The position numbers and the translations under genes were made by a program. A stretch of DNA of 64,000 bases from Chitinophagales bacterium (lineage in GTDB: Bacteria; Bacteroidota; Bacteroidia; Chitinophagales; Chitinophagaceae), in the NCBI GenBank assembly GCA_015654695.1, contig JAATGJ010000027.1:19250-83249 (forward strand). The letters run 5' to 3'. The notes beneath the pieces were generated by a model. That model was not told the origin of the DNA, ran no database searches, and saw only the letters and a program-made list of their open reading frames with translations. Below are positions 54,763-63,709 of the stretch, one piece after another (position 1 is the first letter of the stretch; every line of letters starts with the position of its first letter).

Positions 54763-56499
54763 TTACATTATATTCTTTGGTTTAGCTATTATACCCGCGG
54801 TTTCATAAACCCGGTTTTTTTGCCGGTTAAAACTTCCGGTTCTAGGCTGCTTTGCAGATTTTTCTAATTGTAGTTTTATACTTTTTAAGCTTTCATTAGT
54901 GGGATCCAACAGCAACATTTTATTTACATATTCTAATGCTTTGGCGCCATCTTTAGCATCATTAGCATAGTAACTTACTAAAAAGCCTGCAGCGCTTAAA
55001 TATTGCTTTTTGAATTTGGTCGTATCTTTTTGCGCAAACTCGAAAAGCTTTAAAGCATCCGGTACTGCAATGCTGTCTTTCTTTGTAGTATCAACAGCCC
55101 TGGCGCTATTAAAAGCCCACTCATAGCCAAATATTTCAGCCGGATATTTTTCCTGGAACTTTAAGAATAAATCCCTTGATTTACCATAAGCCTGTCCAAA
55201 GTAATAAGCGCGCCCGGTATCAAACATATCATTGATGGTGGGCTTGGGTTTTATTTCCAGTAACATTGCCAGCAGGTCTCCTTCCCTCTCCCGCATTCCC
55301 TTTCCTTTATAAAGAGCGGCGGCCTTTTTCAATAAATCAACTTTACCATCAATAGTTGTATCTGCTTTTACCGCTTCAAGGAAAAAATTATACACTACTT
55401 CTTCCTGTCCCGGAATAGCTGAATAAATAATAGCCCTGATCTGGTGATGAATAGGGGTAATATCCTCTGGTTTCGCTTTTGTAAAATATAAATCAATAAA
55501 AGGTTTAGCTGCCAGCGTATCACCTTTTGAAAGATAGGCATCAGCTAATAAAATATAGGTTCTTGGCTTTGTTTGATCTCCGGCTTTAGTGATAATGCCT
55601 TTTGAAATAGCAATAGCATCATCATATTTTTTTTCAGCCCATAAAGTTTGTGCCGTGAAATGTTCTGCCTGCGGGTCAGGATCAGAACTGGCGATCAGTT
55701 TAGAAGCCATATCCTTTGCGCCGGCAAAATCCAATTTACCAAGCTTGTAATAATATAGTTCATAATAGGCAGGTGCGAATTTGGGATCTTTAGTGACCGC
55801 ATCATTAAGGTATTGTTCATACAGGTCCCAGTTACGCTGTGTATTAAAAAGCTGCGCCAGCCGCAAATAAGGCGGTGCGAAATTGGGGTTAGCAGAATTG
55901 GCTTTCTTATAATTTTCAAACGCTTTGCCGCCACCTTCACCGGGCTTTGCTTTTCGATAAGCATTACCCAGGTTAAGATATATATCAGCGCTGTTCGGAT
56001 CCCGGAGAGAAGCGGCTTCCAGTTTTTCCAATGCGTAATTGATATCACCTTTCTTTTCTTTGTCTGTATAAGTATTCACGATAGCACGGCCAATTGCATT
56101 CAGGATAACAGGATCATCTCCCTTTTTACCACGGGTCATTGTAATAGCCGCTTCAAAACGCTGGCGGGATTCGCTCAGCTTGTTTTCAATCAGCTCTACC
56201 TGGCCCATTCCTACAATGATCAGCGGGGCATTGGCGCTGGCCATTAATGCTTTTGAATAGATATCTCTTGCACCGGCTACATCGTTCATAGCTATATGCA
56301 CCTGCCCAAGCCAGTAAGTAGCATCAATATTATTGGGATTGGCAGCAACCAGTTTTTCAAATGTTGCTTTAGCGCTTTTGTAACGCTCGGCATACAGATC
56401 GCTGACACCGTCCTGGATAGTTTGTGCCGGAACGGCTGTTACCATTAGCAAACCGGCAACAAAAAATGTCATTGATAATTTCTTCATTTTACGTTTCAC
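54763..56499 (-). CDS. Exported tetratricopeptide-repeat protein
   Basis: 578 residues with a signal peptide (about 1-25, ending VPAQ). The rest is a chain of TPR units: DLYAERYKSAKATFEKLVAANPNNIDATYWLGQVHIAMND, AGARDIYSKAL, AEIYLNLGNAYRK-type segments (here ADIYLNLGNAYRKAKPGEGG) and a final KALEYVNKMLLLDPTNESLKSI. It probably works in the periplasm as a scaffold. In related genomes such a TPR protein often stands with a PstS-like protein and the TonB motor; here it directly follows the PstS-like gene. Confidence 0.82.
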   Translation of the reverse strand: MKRKMKKLSMTFFVAGLLMVTAVPAQTIQDGVSDLYAERYKSAKATFEKLVAANPNNIDATYWLGQVHIAMNDVAGARDIYSKALMASANAPLIIVGMGQVELIENKLSESRQRFEAAITMTRGKKGDDPVILNAIGRAIVNTYTDKEKKGDINYALEKLEAASLRDPNSADIYLNLGNAYRKAKPGEGGGKAFENYKKANSANPNFAPPYLRLAQLFNTQRNWDLYEQYLNDAVTKDPKFAPAYYELYYYKLGKLDFAGAKDMASKLIASSDPDPQAEHFTAQTLWAEKKYDDAIAISKGIITKAGDQTKPRTYILLADAYLSKGDTLAAKPFIDLYFTKAKPEDITPIHHQIRAIIYSAIPGQEEVVYNFFLEAVKADTTIDGKVDLLKKAAALYKGKGMREREGDLLAMLLEIKPKPTINDMFDTGRAYYFGQAYGKSRDLFLKFQEKYPAEIFGYEWAFNSARAVDTTKKDSIAVPDALKLFEFAQKDTTKFKKQYLSAAGFLVSYYANDAKDGAKALEYVNKMLLLDPTNESLKSIKLQLEKSAKQPRTGSFNRQKNRVYETAGIIAKPKNIM

Positions 56500-56529
56500 T
56501 TTTAAGAGTTGTAAATATAACTACTTTGT

Positions 56530-57456
56530 TCATTTCCTCAATCTTGCCTCCCGGAGCACAAAATTTCTAAGCGCCGGTGACAAATACGCTCTTTTAAAAA
56601 TCAACTGTCCTTTCTCTTCGCTCAAAAAATTTGCAAAGCCTGTTCCCAGGCCATTGTGGTTCTCTTTAAGCGTATATACCAAATCACGTACCATTGGATA
56701 AATTTTAGTTGAAATATTCACCTGGTAAGGTAAGATATAGCCCCCTGGCTTATTCGTACTTTCCAAATAGGCTATTTTAACTTTTCGTAAAAAATTCACC
56801 TGTGATGTATCTTCTTTATTACCTATCCAGCTTACGCCAATAAAACCAATTGCCCGGGGATTTTTCGCTACATAATCAATTACCCCCTCACTTGTCCTGG
56901 CTGCCATTACATCCGGCGACAATGACCCGCCTTTTAATACAGAATCGACGATAAAACGTACCGTACTGGTTGCCTTGACACCATCAAACACGGGGATTAA
57001 TTTTTTATCCGACTTACCGGTTAGTATGTCTTTCAATTCCTCCATCGTAAAAAGCGAATCCTGTGACAGGGGATTGACAATAACAGCGATAGCGTCCCTG
57101 GCTACGGTTAGTTTCCGCGGTTCTGTTTTCAAAGAATCTATTATTAAATTCTCTTCGCTTTGTGTAAATCCTCTTGTCGCTATTATCATACGGATACTGT
57201 CAACAAGAAAATCTTTAAGACACTCCGCCTCGGGTTTGTAATGAATAATAATTTTTGCGCCTGGGGTATTCGATTCATATACCTGCACCTGTTCATCAAT
57301 AACGGGTTTGAAAGATTCATCGGCGCTGATATGAATAGTTCCTTTATCCCATGTATCGGGCCAGTTCTTTTTATCCTGCTCATAATTAGTGCAACCAGCA
57401 AGTAAGAACCATACACCCAATACACCTGCCCATCCGCAACAAATCAATGATCTCAT
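56530..57456 (-). CDS. PstS-like substrate-binding lipoprotein
   Basis: 308 residues. The signal GVWFLLAGC has a clear lipobox. The body matches the PBP-like/PstS fold: TIHISADESFKPVIDEQVQVYESNTPGAKIIIHYKPE, ARDAIAVIVNPLSQDSLFTMEELKDILTGK, and GVIDYVAKNPRAIGFIGVSWIG. No phosphate permease genes are present, so phosphate import is doubtful; in Bacteroidota these proteins often accompany TonB-system genes. Its ATG overlaps the stop of the small membrane protein gene (ATGA). Confidence 0.82.
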   Translation of the reverse strand: MRSLICCGWAGVLGVWFLLAGCTNYEQDKKNWPDTWDKGTIHISADESFKPVIDEQVQVYESNTPGAKIIIHYKPEAECLKDFLVDSIRMIIATRGFTQSEENLIIDSLKTEPRKLTVARDAIAVIVNPLSQDSLFTMEELKDILTGKSDKKLIPVFDGVKATSTVRFIVDSVLKGGSLSPDVMAARTSEGVIDYVAKNPRAIGFIGVSWIGNKEDTSQVNFLRKVKIAYLESTNKPGGYILPYQVNISTKIYPMVRDLVYTLKENHNGLGTGFANFLSEEKGQLIFKRAYLSPALRNFVLREARLRK

Positions 57457-57695
57457 TTAAAATAATTTTTCTTGTATCCCCTGTAGATGCGCCATGCCCC
57501 ATATAATACACAAATAGCCCCAAAGACCTTATCCAGGTAATTGGGAGGATAGCTTTCATTAAAATCAAATTTGAACTGATCGCGGAAAAAAAAGAAAACT
57601 CCCAGCATCATTATTATAATGCCCATAGCATAATCCATGATCGCCCGCATGGATGATACCTGCTTCTTCCTTTTCTTTTCATATTCTTCGATCAT
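57453..57695 (-). CDS. Small membrane protein
   Basis: 80 residues from MIEEYEKKRKK at 57695; an upstream start at 57719 is possible but would add a less basic tail. Two hydrophobic helices are visible (about 22-38, IMDYAMGIIIMMLGVFFFF, and 55-70, KVFGAICVLYGAWRIYRG) with basic ends. No family name known to me. Four-base ATGA overlap with the PstS-like gene indicates translational coupling. Confidence 0.7.
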   Translation of the reverse strand: MIEEYEKKRKKQVSSMRAIMDYAMGIIIMMLGVFFFFRDQFKFDFNESYPPNYLDKVFGAICVLYGAWRIYRGYKKNYFK

Positions 57696-57837
57696 GTATC
57701 CTGTTTTCAAGAGTAGCAAATTATTGAATTTTTATTGTTCTAACCCGATAAATGTTAAAGGCAATAAATATCTCAGAAAAATAATCTGGCCGCCTATAAG
57801 ATGCTATAATAAAAGAAATCCACAAGCTATAAGGGTA

Positions 57838-57968
57838 GCAAGGTGCAAGGCACAAGATACAAGGCACAGGATACAAGAGACAAGGAGGAACCCACCCGAT
57901 TCCACGACCTTGTGTCTTGCTCGATGTTCCTTGTGCCTTCTTCTTCACTCCTTGTTCCTTGTTCCTTT
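57838..57968. repeat. CAAGG-rich inverted low-complexity repeat
   Basis: A run of units like GGCACAAGATACAAGG (57838-57888) is followed by its approximate reverse complement, CCTTGTGTCTTGC...CCTTGTTCC (57907-57968). The two halves could form a long imperfect hairpin. GGTGCAAGGCACAAG at 57842-57856 also occurs at 7312-7326 inside the PorP/SprF signal-peptide coding region. Confidence 0.65.
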
Positions 57969-57982
57969 TAACTCTACCTTTG
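57951..57982 (+). promoter_or_regulatory. Promoter of the phosphatase-hisS unit
   Basis: CTTG (57951-57954) and TACCTTTG (57975-57982) are separated by exactly 20 bases; the second fits TAnnTTTG perfectly. The ATG at 57988 is only five bases after the -7 box, so the mRNA would have almost no leader. Confidence 0.6.
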
Positions 57983-57987
57983 CCCCC

Positions 57988-58500
57988 ATGAAAATTTTAA
58001 TGGTTTGCCTGGGGAATATCTGCCGTAGTCCTTTGGCAGAAGGCATTTTACAGCAAAAGGCGTTCAAAGCAGGGCTGAACTGGAGTGTGGAAAGCGCGGG
58101 AACCAATAGTTATCATATCGGCGATCCGCCCCATCACCTGTCACAAAAAATAGCCAAACTCAATGGCATTGACATCTGCCAGCAAAGAGCGAGGCGGTTT
58201 GTTGCCGCCGATTTTGAGAGATATGATAAAATATATGCTTTGGCAGAAGATGTGATGAATGACATCGGTTATATCGCGAAAAATAAATTTGACGGGGCGA
58301 AAATTGATCTGCTGATGAATGAACTATATCCTGACAGGAATATGGATGTACCCGATCCTTATTATGGCGGAGAGTCCGGCTATCATGAAGTATATAAGAT
58401 GCTGGATGAAGTATGTGATAAGATCATAGAAAAATACGCCACAGGCAATGGGTCACAGGCAAATTTGGCCAATCAGCAAGAAGCAAAACGTAACCAGTAA
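57988..58500 (+). CDS. Low-molecular-weight protein-tyrosine phosphatase
   Basis: 170 residues from the ATG at 57988, directly at the phosphate loop start: MKILMVCLGNICRSPLAEG, with nucleophile Cys7 and Arg13 in CLGNICRS. The general acid is Asp123 in VPDPYYGG. The C-terminus has an extra polar tail (NGSQANLANQQEAKRNQ). The frame is open further upstream, but that part lies in the CAAGG repeat and promoter and is not coding. In this phylum such enzymes often act with capsule kinases; here it stands two bases before hisS. Confidence 0.92.
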   Translation: MKILMVCLGNICRSPLAEGILQQKAFKAGLNWSVESAGTNSYHIGDPPHHLSQKIAKLNGIDICQQRARRFVAADFERYDKIYALAEDVMNDIGYIAKNKFDGAKIDLLMNELYPDRNMDVPDPYYGGESGYHEVYKMLDEVCDKIIEKYATGNGSQANLANQQEAKRNQ

Positions 58501-58502
58501 CT

Positions 58503-60011
58503 ATGGCAAAACCATCATTACCGCAGGGCACAAGAGATTTTGGACCGGACACCGTTCGTAAGCGGAATTATATTTTCAATACTATTCGTTCTGTTTTTGA
58601 ATTATACGGTTTTGAACCCCTGGAAACACCTGCGATGGAGAATTTGGATACATTGATGGGGAAGTATGGGGAGGAGGGAGATAAATTAATATTCAAAATA
58701 ATTAATAACGGTCTTGATAACATAGATAAAGAAAAACAGGCCAGGGAAGACTTTGAAAAAGTATTGCAGGGAAAAAATGTAAAAGGAATTACGGAAAGGG
58801 CATTAAAGTACGATCTCACCATTCCCTTTGCCCGATACGTGGCGATGAACCATGGCCAACTTACATTTCCATTTAAACGCTACCAGATACAACCAGTATG
58901 GAGAGCAGACAGACCACAAAAAGGAAGATACCGTGAGTTTTATCAATGCGATGCGGATGTGGTGGGTAGTAATTCTTTGTTGAATGAAATAGAGATTATT
59001 CTAATGATAGACCAAGTTTATTCAAATCTTTCAAAACACTTTGGTGAAAATGAAAATAATCGCATTAATATAAGCATCAATAACAGGAAAATATGGACAG
59101 GTATAGCTGAGTTATGTGGCTGTCGAGACAAAATAGTTGAAATCACTGTTGCTTTAGACAAATATGATAAAATTGGAATTGACGGTGTTAAAGAAGAACT
59201 AATTCAAAAAGGGTTTAACGAAGAACAAACTCACACCATATTTAGCTGTTTATTTCCCGACACTTCATTTTATACCACTTATGACGATGATTATCTAAAT
59301 GAGCTAGGCCTTACTAAAGACGAAAAAAATCTTGCTGTAACTCTGTATGGTTATAATAAAGATTTATATGCAATAATTACTTGTCTTCTTTGGAATTTTA
59401 AAGAGCACAAAATAGAAATAGGCACTTCTGGAGTAAAAGAAATTATGAAAATCATATTCCCTTTTTGCATGGATAATTATCTTTTACAATCTTCCTTTAT
59501 AAACCTAGACTCCACTTTAGCTAGGGGATTAAATTATTATACAGGTACAATTATTGAAGTAAAACCCCCTCCTGCCGTTAAAATTGGCAGCATCGGCGGT
59601 GGCGGCCGTTATGATGATCTCACCGGTTTATTTGGCGTCCCCAATATCCCCGGTGTTGGCATTTCTTTTGGTGTGGATCGTATCTACGACGTCATGGAAG
59701 AACTGAAATTTTTCCCTGGCGAAGTACATACCGGGACGCAGGTTTTATTTTTCAACCTTGGGGAAACAGAAAGCAAAGCGGCTTTTACTATCATGCAGCA
59801 ATTGCGCAACAGTAATATCCGGTGTGAATTGTACCATGAAACGGTAAAATTTGATAAGCAGTTCAAATACGCTGAAAAGAAAAATATACCTTACACCCTC
59901 ATTATAGGGAGTAAGGAAATAGCCGAAAAAACCTGTGTGGTAAAAGATATCCGTAACGGCGAACAACAAACTATCCCGGTCAGTAAACTGGCGGATTTTG
60001 CGTTTATTTAG
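58503..60011 (+). CDS. hisS: Histidyl-tRNA synthetase
   Basis: 502-residue class II synthetase that charges tRNA-His. Motif 1 region FELYGFEPLETPAMENLDTL, the motif 2 region QPVWRADRPQKGRYREFYQCD, the HisA-type motif LARGLNYYTGTIIEV and motif 3 GGGRYDDLTGLFG...GVGISFGVDR are present. The C-terminal anticodon domain ends with the usual short strand region. It is longer than typical (about 420-460) because of extra residues in the middle. Two internal stretches (about 58680-58740 and 58975-59560) are very AT-rich beside GC-balanced conserved parts. Two bases separate it from the phosphatase gene. Confidence 0.96.
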   Translation: MAKPSLPQGTRDFGPDTVRKRNYIFNTIRSVFELYGFEPLETPAMENLDTLMGKYGEEGDKLIFKIINNGLDNIDKEKQAREDFEKVLQGKNVKGITERALKYDLTIPFARYVAMNHGQLTFPFKRYQIQPVWRADRPQKGRYREFYQCDADVVGSNSLLNEIEIILMIDQVYSNLSKHFGENENNRINISINNRKIWTGIAELCGCRDKIVEITVALDKYDKIGIDGVKEELIQKGFNEEQTHTIFSCLFPDTSFYTTYDDDYLNELGLTKDEKNLAVTLYGYNKDLYAIITCLLWNFKEHKIEIGTSGVKEIMKIIFPFCMDNYLLQSSFINLDSTLARGLNYYTGTIIEVKPPPAVKIGSIGGGGRYDDLTGLFGVPNIPGVGISFGVDRIYDVMEELKFFPGEVHTGTQVLFFNLGETESKAAFTIMQQLRNSNIRCELYHETVKFDKQFKYAEKKNIPYTLIIGSKEIAEKTCVVKDIRNGEQQTIPVSKLADFAFI

Positions 60012-60073
60012 CCAACCCCAATGAACAAGTACTGAATATTTTTATTTATATAACCGAAAAAAACAAGTCACAA

Positions 60074-61759
60074 ATGAAACGTAATTCGCTCCTTATCCTT
60101 CTTTCAGCAGCGGTCATGCTGTTTGCTTCCTGCGGCAATAAAGGCGGAAAGTCAGGATTGCTGGTGCCCAAAGATGCAGCCATCGTAGTGCATATCAACA
60201 GCGCATCTCTTTCTTCCAAACTTAGCTGGGAAGAGATCAGCCAGACCAACTGGTTCAAAGAAATGTCTAAAGAGGCAAAAGACACCCTGGCGCAGCAACT
60301 TCTCACTAACCCTGCCAGTTCAGGCATTGATACAAAAGCTGATCTTGTTTTCTATATGAAAAAACAAGGCAAAGGCGGCTACCTGGTATTTGAAGGTTCC
60401 TTAACTGATGCGGCGGCATTTGAAAAACTGCTGAAGGAACTAACAAAAGAGAATCCACAAGAAGTAAAAAAAGACGGCGACTTCAGTTATATGTTTTCAG
60501 AAAATGAGGGTGTGGTGCTGTGGAACAAATCAAACTTCGCTTATATCGCCAATGCTGGCATCCCCGATATGGCCGCTAACATGATGGGAAACAGGCGGGC
60601 GGAAAACCACGAGTTTTTGAATGATAGCCTCAGGATATTCGGGCAGCAGGCGCTCACATTAAAAGGCAGCGACAACCTTGATGCTGACAGCCGTTTTGCT
60701 GACCTCGTAAAAGACGGAAGTGATATGCATTTATGGATGAACCTGGCCGGTTACTACGGCGACATGGGCGCCCTGATGTCTATGATGAAAATAAATTTAT
60801 TATTGGAAGATAATATCTCCACTTTGTCCGTAAATTTTGATGATGGCAAGATAACAGCAAAACAAAAACAATATTATGGAGAGGAAATGAGTAAGTTCCT
60901 TTCCAATAATAAATCCGAACCAATCAGCGCCGATGTTATCAACCGCATCCCTTCTTCCAATGTAGTAGGTGTAATGGCTTTCAACTATCCCCCTAAAGGA
61001 CTCCAGGGATTTTTACAATTAATTGGTGTGGACGGGGTGGCAAATGGGTACTTGTCAAAGCTTAATTACAGCATTGAAGAATTTGTAAAAGCCAATAAAG
61101 GAGACGTATTACTGGCTGTGAGTGATCTCAGCATGGTGACCAAACAGGATACTATTAATTATGGCAACGGTGAAAAACCGTATGTATATACTTCTACGAA
61201 ACCGGATATGAAAGTGCTTTTCGCTGCTTCGGTAAATGATAAAGCAGCTTTTGAAAAACTGGTAACCCTGGCATGGGAATCTACAAAAGGGATGACAGAT
61301 GGAATGCCTGCAATCAGTTATAAGCTGGAGAATAACTGGTTCGCTGCAAGCAATTCCTCAGAACAAACCGACAAGTTCCTGGCAGGTGGTAACAGTAAAC
61401 TTCCTTTTGTTGACAAGATCGCCGGCCATCCTATAGGCTTCTATGTTGACATTAATAAAATTATCCAGTCAACCGCAGGCTCCATAACGGGAGACAGCAG
61501 TACCAAAGCTATGGTGGACGTTTCATTGAAAATGTGGCAGGATATTGTAGCCTCAGGCGGCGAGTACAAGAATAAAGCGATAGAGTTTTCGTATGAAGTA
61601 AATATGGTGGACAAAACCACCAACAGCCTGAAACAACTGAACCAGTATTTTGATAAGTTGGCTACTATTAAGATAGCGGAACGTAAGAAATATGCAGATG
61701 TAGAGGTGACTGAGATACCACCAGCAGATGAGCCGGCTGCAATAGCTCCTTCCAATTAA
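60074..61759 (+). CDS. DUF4836 family lipoprotein
   Basis: 561 residues. The lipoprotein signal LLSAAVMLFASC gives a mature Cys at about residue 20. The N-terminal part, LLVPKDAAIVVHINSASLSSKLSWEEI, and later KLPFVDKIAGHPIGFYVDINKI with the repeated alpha/beta halves are the DUF4836 pattern of Bacteroidota. The C-terminus is acidic and Pro-rich (IPPADEPAAIAPSN). Function unknown; probably on the periplasmic face of a membrane. The following hairpin (61791-61824) ends the unit. Confidence 0.83.
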   Translation: MKRNSLLILLSAAVMLFASCGNKGGKSGLLVPKDAAIVVHINSASLSSKLSWEEISQTNWFKEMSKEAKDTLAQQLLTNPASSGIDTKADLVFYMKKQGKGGYLVFEGSLTDAAAFEKLLKELTKENPQEVKKDGDFSYMFSENEGVVLWNKSNFAYIANAGIPDMAANMMGNRRAENHEFLNDSLRIFGQQALTLKGSDNLDADSRFADLVKDGSDMHLWMNLAGYYGDMGALMSMMKINLLLEDNISTLSVNFDDGKITAKQKQYYGEEMSKFLSNNKSEPISADVINRIPSSNVVGVMAFNYPPKGLQGFLQLIGVDGVANGYLSKLNYSIEEFVKANKGDVLLAVSDLSMVTKQDTINYGNGEKPYVYTSTKPDMKVLFAASVNDKAAFEKLVTLAWESTKGMTDGMPAISYKLENNWFAASNSSEQTDKFLAGGNSKLPFVDKIAGHPIGFYVDINKIIQSTAGSITGDSSTKAMVDVSLKMWQDIVASGGEYKNKAIEFSYEVNMVDKTTNSLKQLNQYFDKLATIKIAERKKYADVEVTEIPPADEPAAIAPSN

Positions 61760-61790
61760 ATAACAAGGTTCATTAATATCTTGCGTGAAC

Positions 61791-61830
61791 AACAGCTCAC
61801 TGATTGAAAGATGAGTGAGCTGTTGTCTCT
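61791..61830 (+). terminator. Hairpin after the DUF4836 gene
   Basis: A perfect 11-bp stem, AACAGCTCACT / AGTGAGCTGTT, with a 12-base loop, followed by only a weak T-rich tail (GTCTCTT). It lies 32 bases after the DUF4836 stop and just before the ABC gene start. It may terminate inefficiently and let some transcripts reach the ABC genes. Confidence 0.6.
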
Positions 61831-61847
61831 TAAACCGATCAGCATTT

Positions 61848-62489
61848 ATGCAATTAGCTATCCGGCATCTCTTACCTGCCTACTTTGACCAGGGAGTTAC
61901 TGACACTTCTGAGATATGGGGCAAAGACCTGGTATTTGAAAAAGGCGACTTCGTTAAAATAGTAGCGCCGTCAGGGAGCGGCAAATCATCGCTGATCAAT
62001 TTTCTATATGGCATGAGAAACGAATACAATGGAAACATTTTGTATTCGGATAAAAATATCAACCAGTTTTCACTGGAAGAACTGGCACGGTACCGCAAAG
62101 ACCATATCAGTATCGTATTCCAGGACCTCCGGCTTTTTCCCGACCAGGCTGTCAGGGAAAATATAGAAATAAAAAGGCAGCTGAACCCCTATCATCCTGC
62201 TAATAAGATAACAGATATGGCAAACCGCCTGGGTATTGGCAGTAAACTTTCATCCAGGTGCGGTACTTGTTCCTACGGTGAGCAACAGCGTATAGCTATC
62301 ATCCGGTCATTGATGCAGCCATTTGATATATTATTACTGGATGAACCTTTCAGTCACCTGGATACTAAAAATTCTGAGAAAGCGATGGAACTGATGCTGG
62401 AAGAAAGCCGTTTGCGAAACGCAACCATTATTTTCGCTGACCTGGAACGCATTGATTTTTTTCCTTTTACCCGATTATATCATTTGTAA
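61848..62489 (+). CDS. ABC transporter ATP-binding protein
   Basis: 213 residues from the ATG at 61848; an earlier GTG at 61815 lies inside the terminator-like hairpin and is unlikely. Walker A is APSGSGKSS, the Q-loop is IVFQDLRLFPDQ, the signature is CSYGEQQR (a degenerate LSGGQ) and Walker B is ILLLDEPFSHLD. The D-loop follows, but the usual H-loop His is replaced by Asp (IIFADLE). This LolD/MacB-like ATPase pairs with the next gene; the deviating motifs suggest altered or slow ATP use. Confidence 0.85.
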   Translation: MQLAIRHLLPAYFDQGVTDTSEIWGKDLVFEKGDFVKIVAPSGSGKSSLINFLYGMRNEYNGNILYSDKNINQFSLEELARYRKDHISIVFQDLRLFPDQAVRENIEIKRQLNPYHPANKITDMANRLGIGSKLSSRCGTCSYGEQQRIAIIRSLMQPFDILLLDEPFSHLDTKNSEKAMELMLEESRLRNATIIFADLERIDFFPFTRLYHL

Positions 62490-62498
62490 AAATTACCT

Positions 62499-63692
62499 GT
62501 GGCCCTCTCCTTCAAACCCATACGTTCATTATTGCATACAGGTACCAATTCCTGGTCAAGATGGTTTTCCTATATCGGCTTATGTATTGGTGTATTACTA
62601 CTACTTTGTTCCATACAAATGTATATCAACATACAGCAGTTGCTGACTGAAGGTGGTATCCGTAAAAATGGTTTTGATTTTATTTCCATTACCAAAACCA
62701 TCACCAATGAAACGATGGGAAAGCCTGAACAAAATGTATTTACTGAAAAAGATATCAATGAGATCAAATCGCAAAAGTTTGTTGAAAATGTAGCTCCTTT
62801 GTTAGCTAACCAGTTCCGGGTGAAACTCAGCGCCGGCGAAATGCTCCCATTTAAAACCGATCTTTTTTTAGAAACACTGGAAAATGATTTTATAGATACC
62901 GTTCCTCCATCCTTTACCTGGCAGGAAGGGCAAACCAGTCTCCCGATCATTCTTTCTTCTGACTTCTTTGAAATATACAATGTGTTTGCCCCGGCGCAGG
63001 ACCTTCCACAGGTTTCAAAAGAAACGGCAACCGGCATTCCCGTTACGGTGACCTGCGAAGGAAATGGTCGAGAACAGGCATTCACCGGGAAGATCGTAGC
63101 CTTCAGTGACAGGATTAATTCGGTTTTAGTACCCAAAACATTTTTAGACTGGGGCAATAAAACCTTTGGTCAGCAGGGACCCATCGAAGCCGCACGTCTT
63201 TTTATAAAAACAAAAGATGCCAATGCCCCTGAACTTATAAAATTTCTTGATCAAAAAAAGTATAAGGTCAACAGGGATAAAACGATACTGGGGCGTAACA
63301 AAATAGTGATACAAAGTATTTTCAGTGGCCTCGGTGTATTTGGATTACTGGTCGTGATCCTTGCATTAATGCTTTTCTCTTTTTACCTGCAACTGGTAAT
63401 TGCCAGGAGTAAAGACAACCTGCTATTATTACTTACACTCGGTTATTCGCCCGGGTGGCTGAGCAAGAATGTTTCGCAGCGATTCGTACCGATTTATATA
63501 CTGATCGTACTCTTTGCACTAGTTATTACAGAACTTATGCAATGGGCGTTTCATCATTTCGCCATGTATGACAGACCAGAGTTATCTTCTTTTGTTCACT
63601 GGTCGGTTGGAGCTATTGCTGTATTCCTGATCGCTCTTTCATTATTTACCAACTACCGGCTGGTGAAAAATCTTTTGTACAAACTGAATTGA
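62499..63692 (+). CDS. FtsX/MacB-type ABC permease
   Basis: 397 residues, GTG start at 62499, ten bases after the ATPase. One N-terminal helix (about 24-44), a large periplasmic domain (about 45-265) and three C-terminal helices, with LQLVIARSKDNLLLLLTLGYSPGWLSKNVSQRFVPIY resembling the FtsX cytoplasmic coupling region. With the upstream ATPase it forms an envelope transport or mechanotransmission system of the LolCDE/MacB class. Substrate unknown; LolE-like lipoprotein release is possible but unproven. Confidence 0.8.
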   Translation: MALSFKPIRSLLHTGTNSWSRWFSYIGLCIGVLLLLCSIQMYINIQQLLTEGGIRKNGFDFISITKTITNETMGKPEQNVFTEKDINEIKSQKFVENVAPLLANQFRVKLSAGEMLPFKTDLFLETLENDFIDTVPPSFTWQEGQTSLPIILSSDFFEIYNVFAPAQDLPQVSKETATGIPVTVTCEGNGREQAFTGKIVAFSDRINSVLVPKTFLDWGNKTFGQQGPIEAARLFIKTKDANAPELIKFLDQKKYKVNRDKTILGRNKIVIQSIFSGLGVFGLLVVILALMLFSFYLQLVIARSKDNLLLLLTLGYSPGWLSKNVSQRFVPIYILIVLFALVITELMQWAFHHFAMYDRPELSSFVHWSVGAIAVFLIALSLFTNYRLVKNLLYKLN

Positions 63693-63693
63693 G

Positions 63694-63709
63694 TTAGCTC
63701 GTAAGCTAA
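63694..63709. repeat. Hairpin between convergent genes
   Basis: TTAGCT-CGTA-AGCTAA, a perfect six-pair stem that begins one base after the permease stop and includes the stop codon of the small leftward frame. Its stem resembles the second hairpin at 1750-1770. No T-tract follows on either strand. Confidence 0.5.

Noticed and set aside
57637..57987. Upstream in-frame extension of the tyrosine phosphatase
   Set aside because: It would translate the CAAGG repeat and the promoter. The family starts exactly at MKILMVCLGN.
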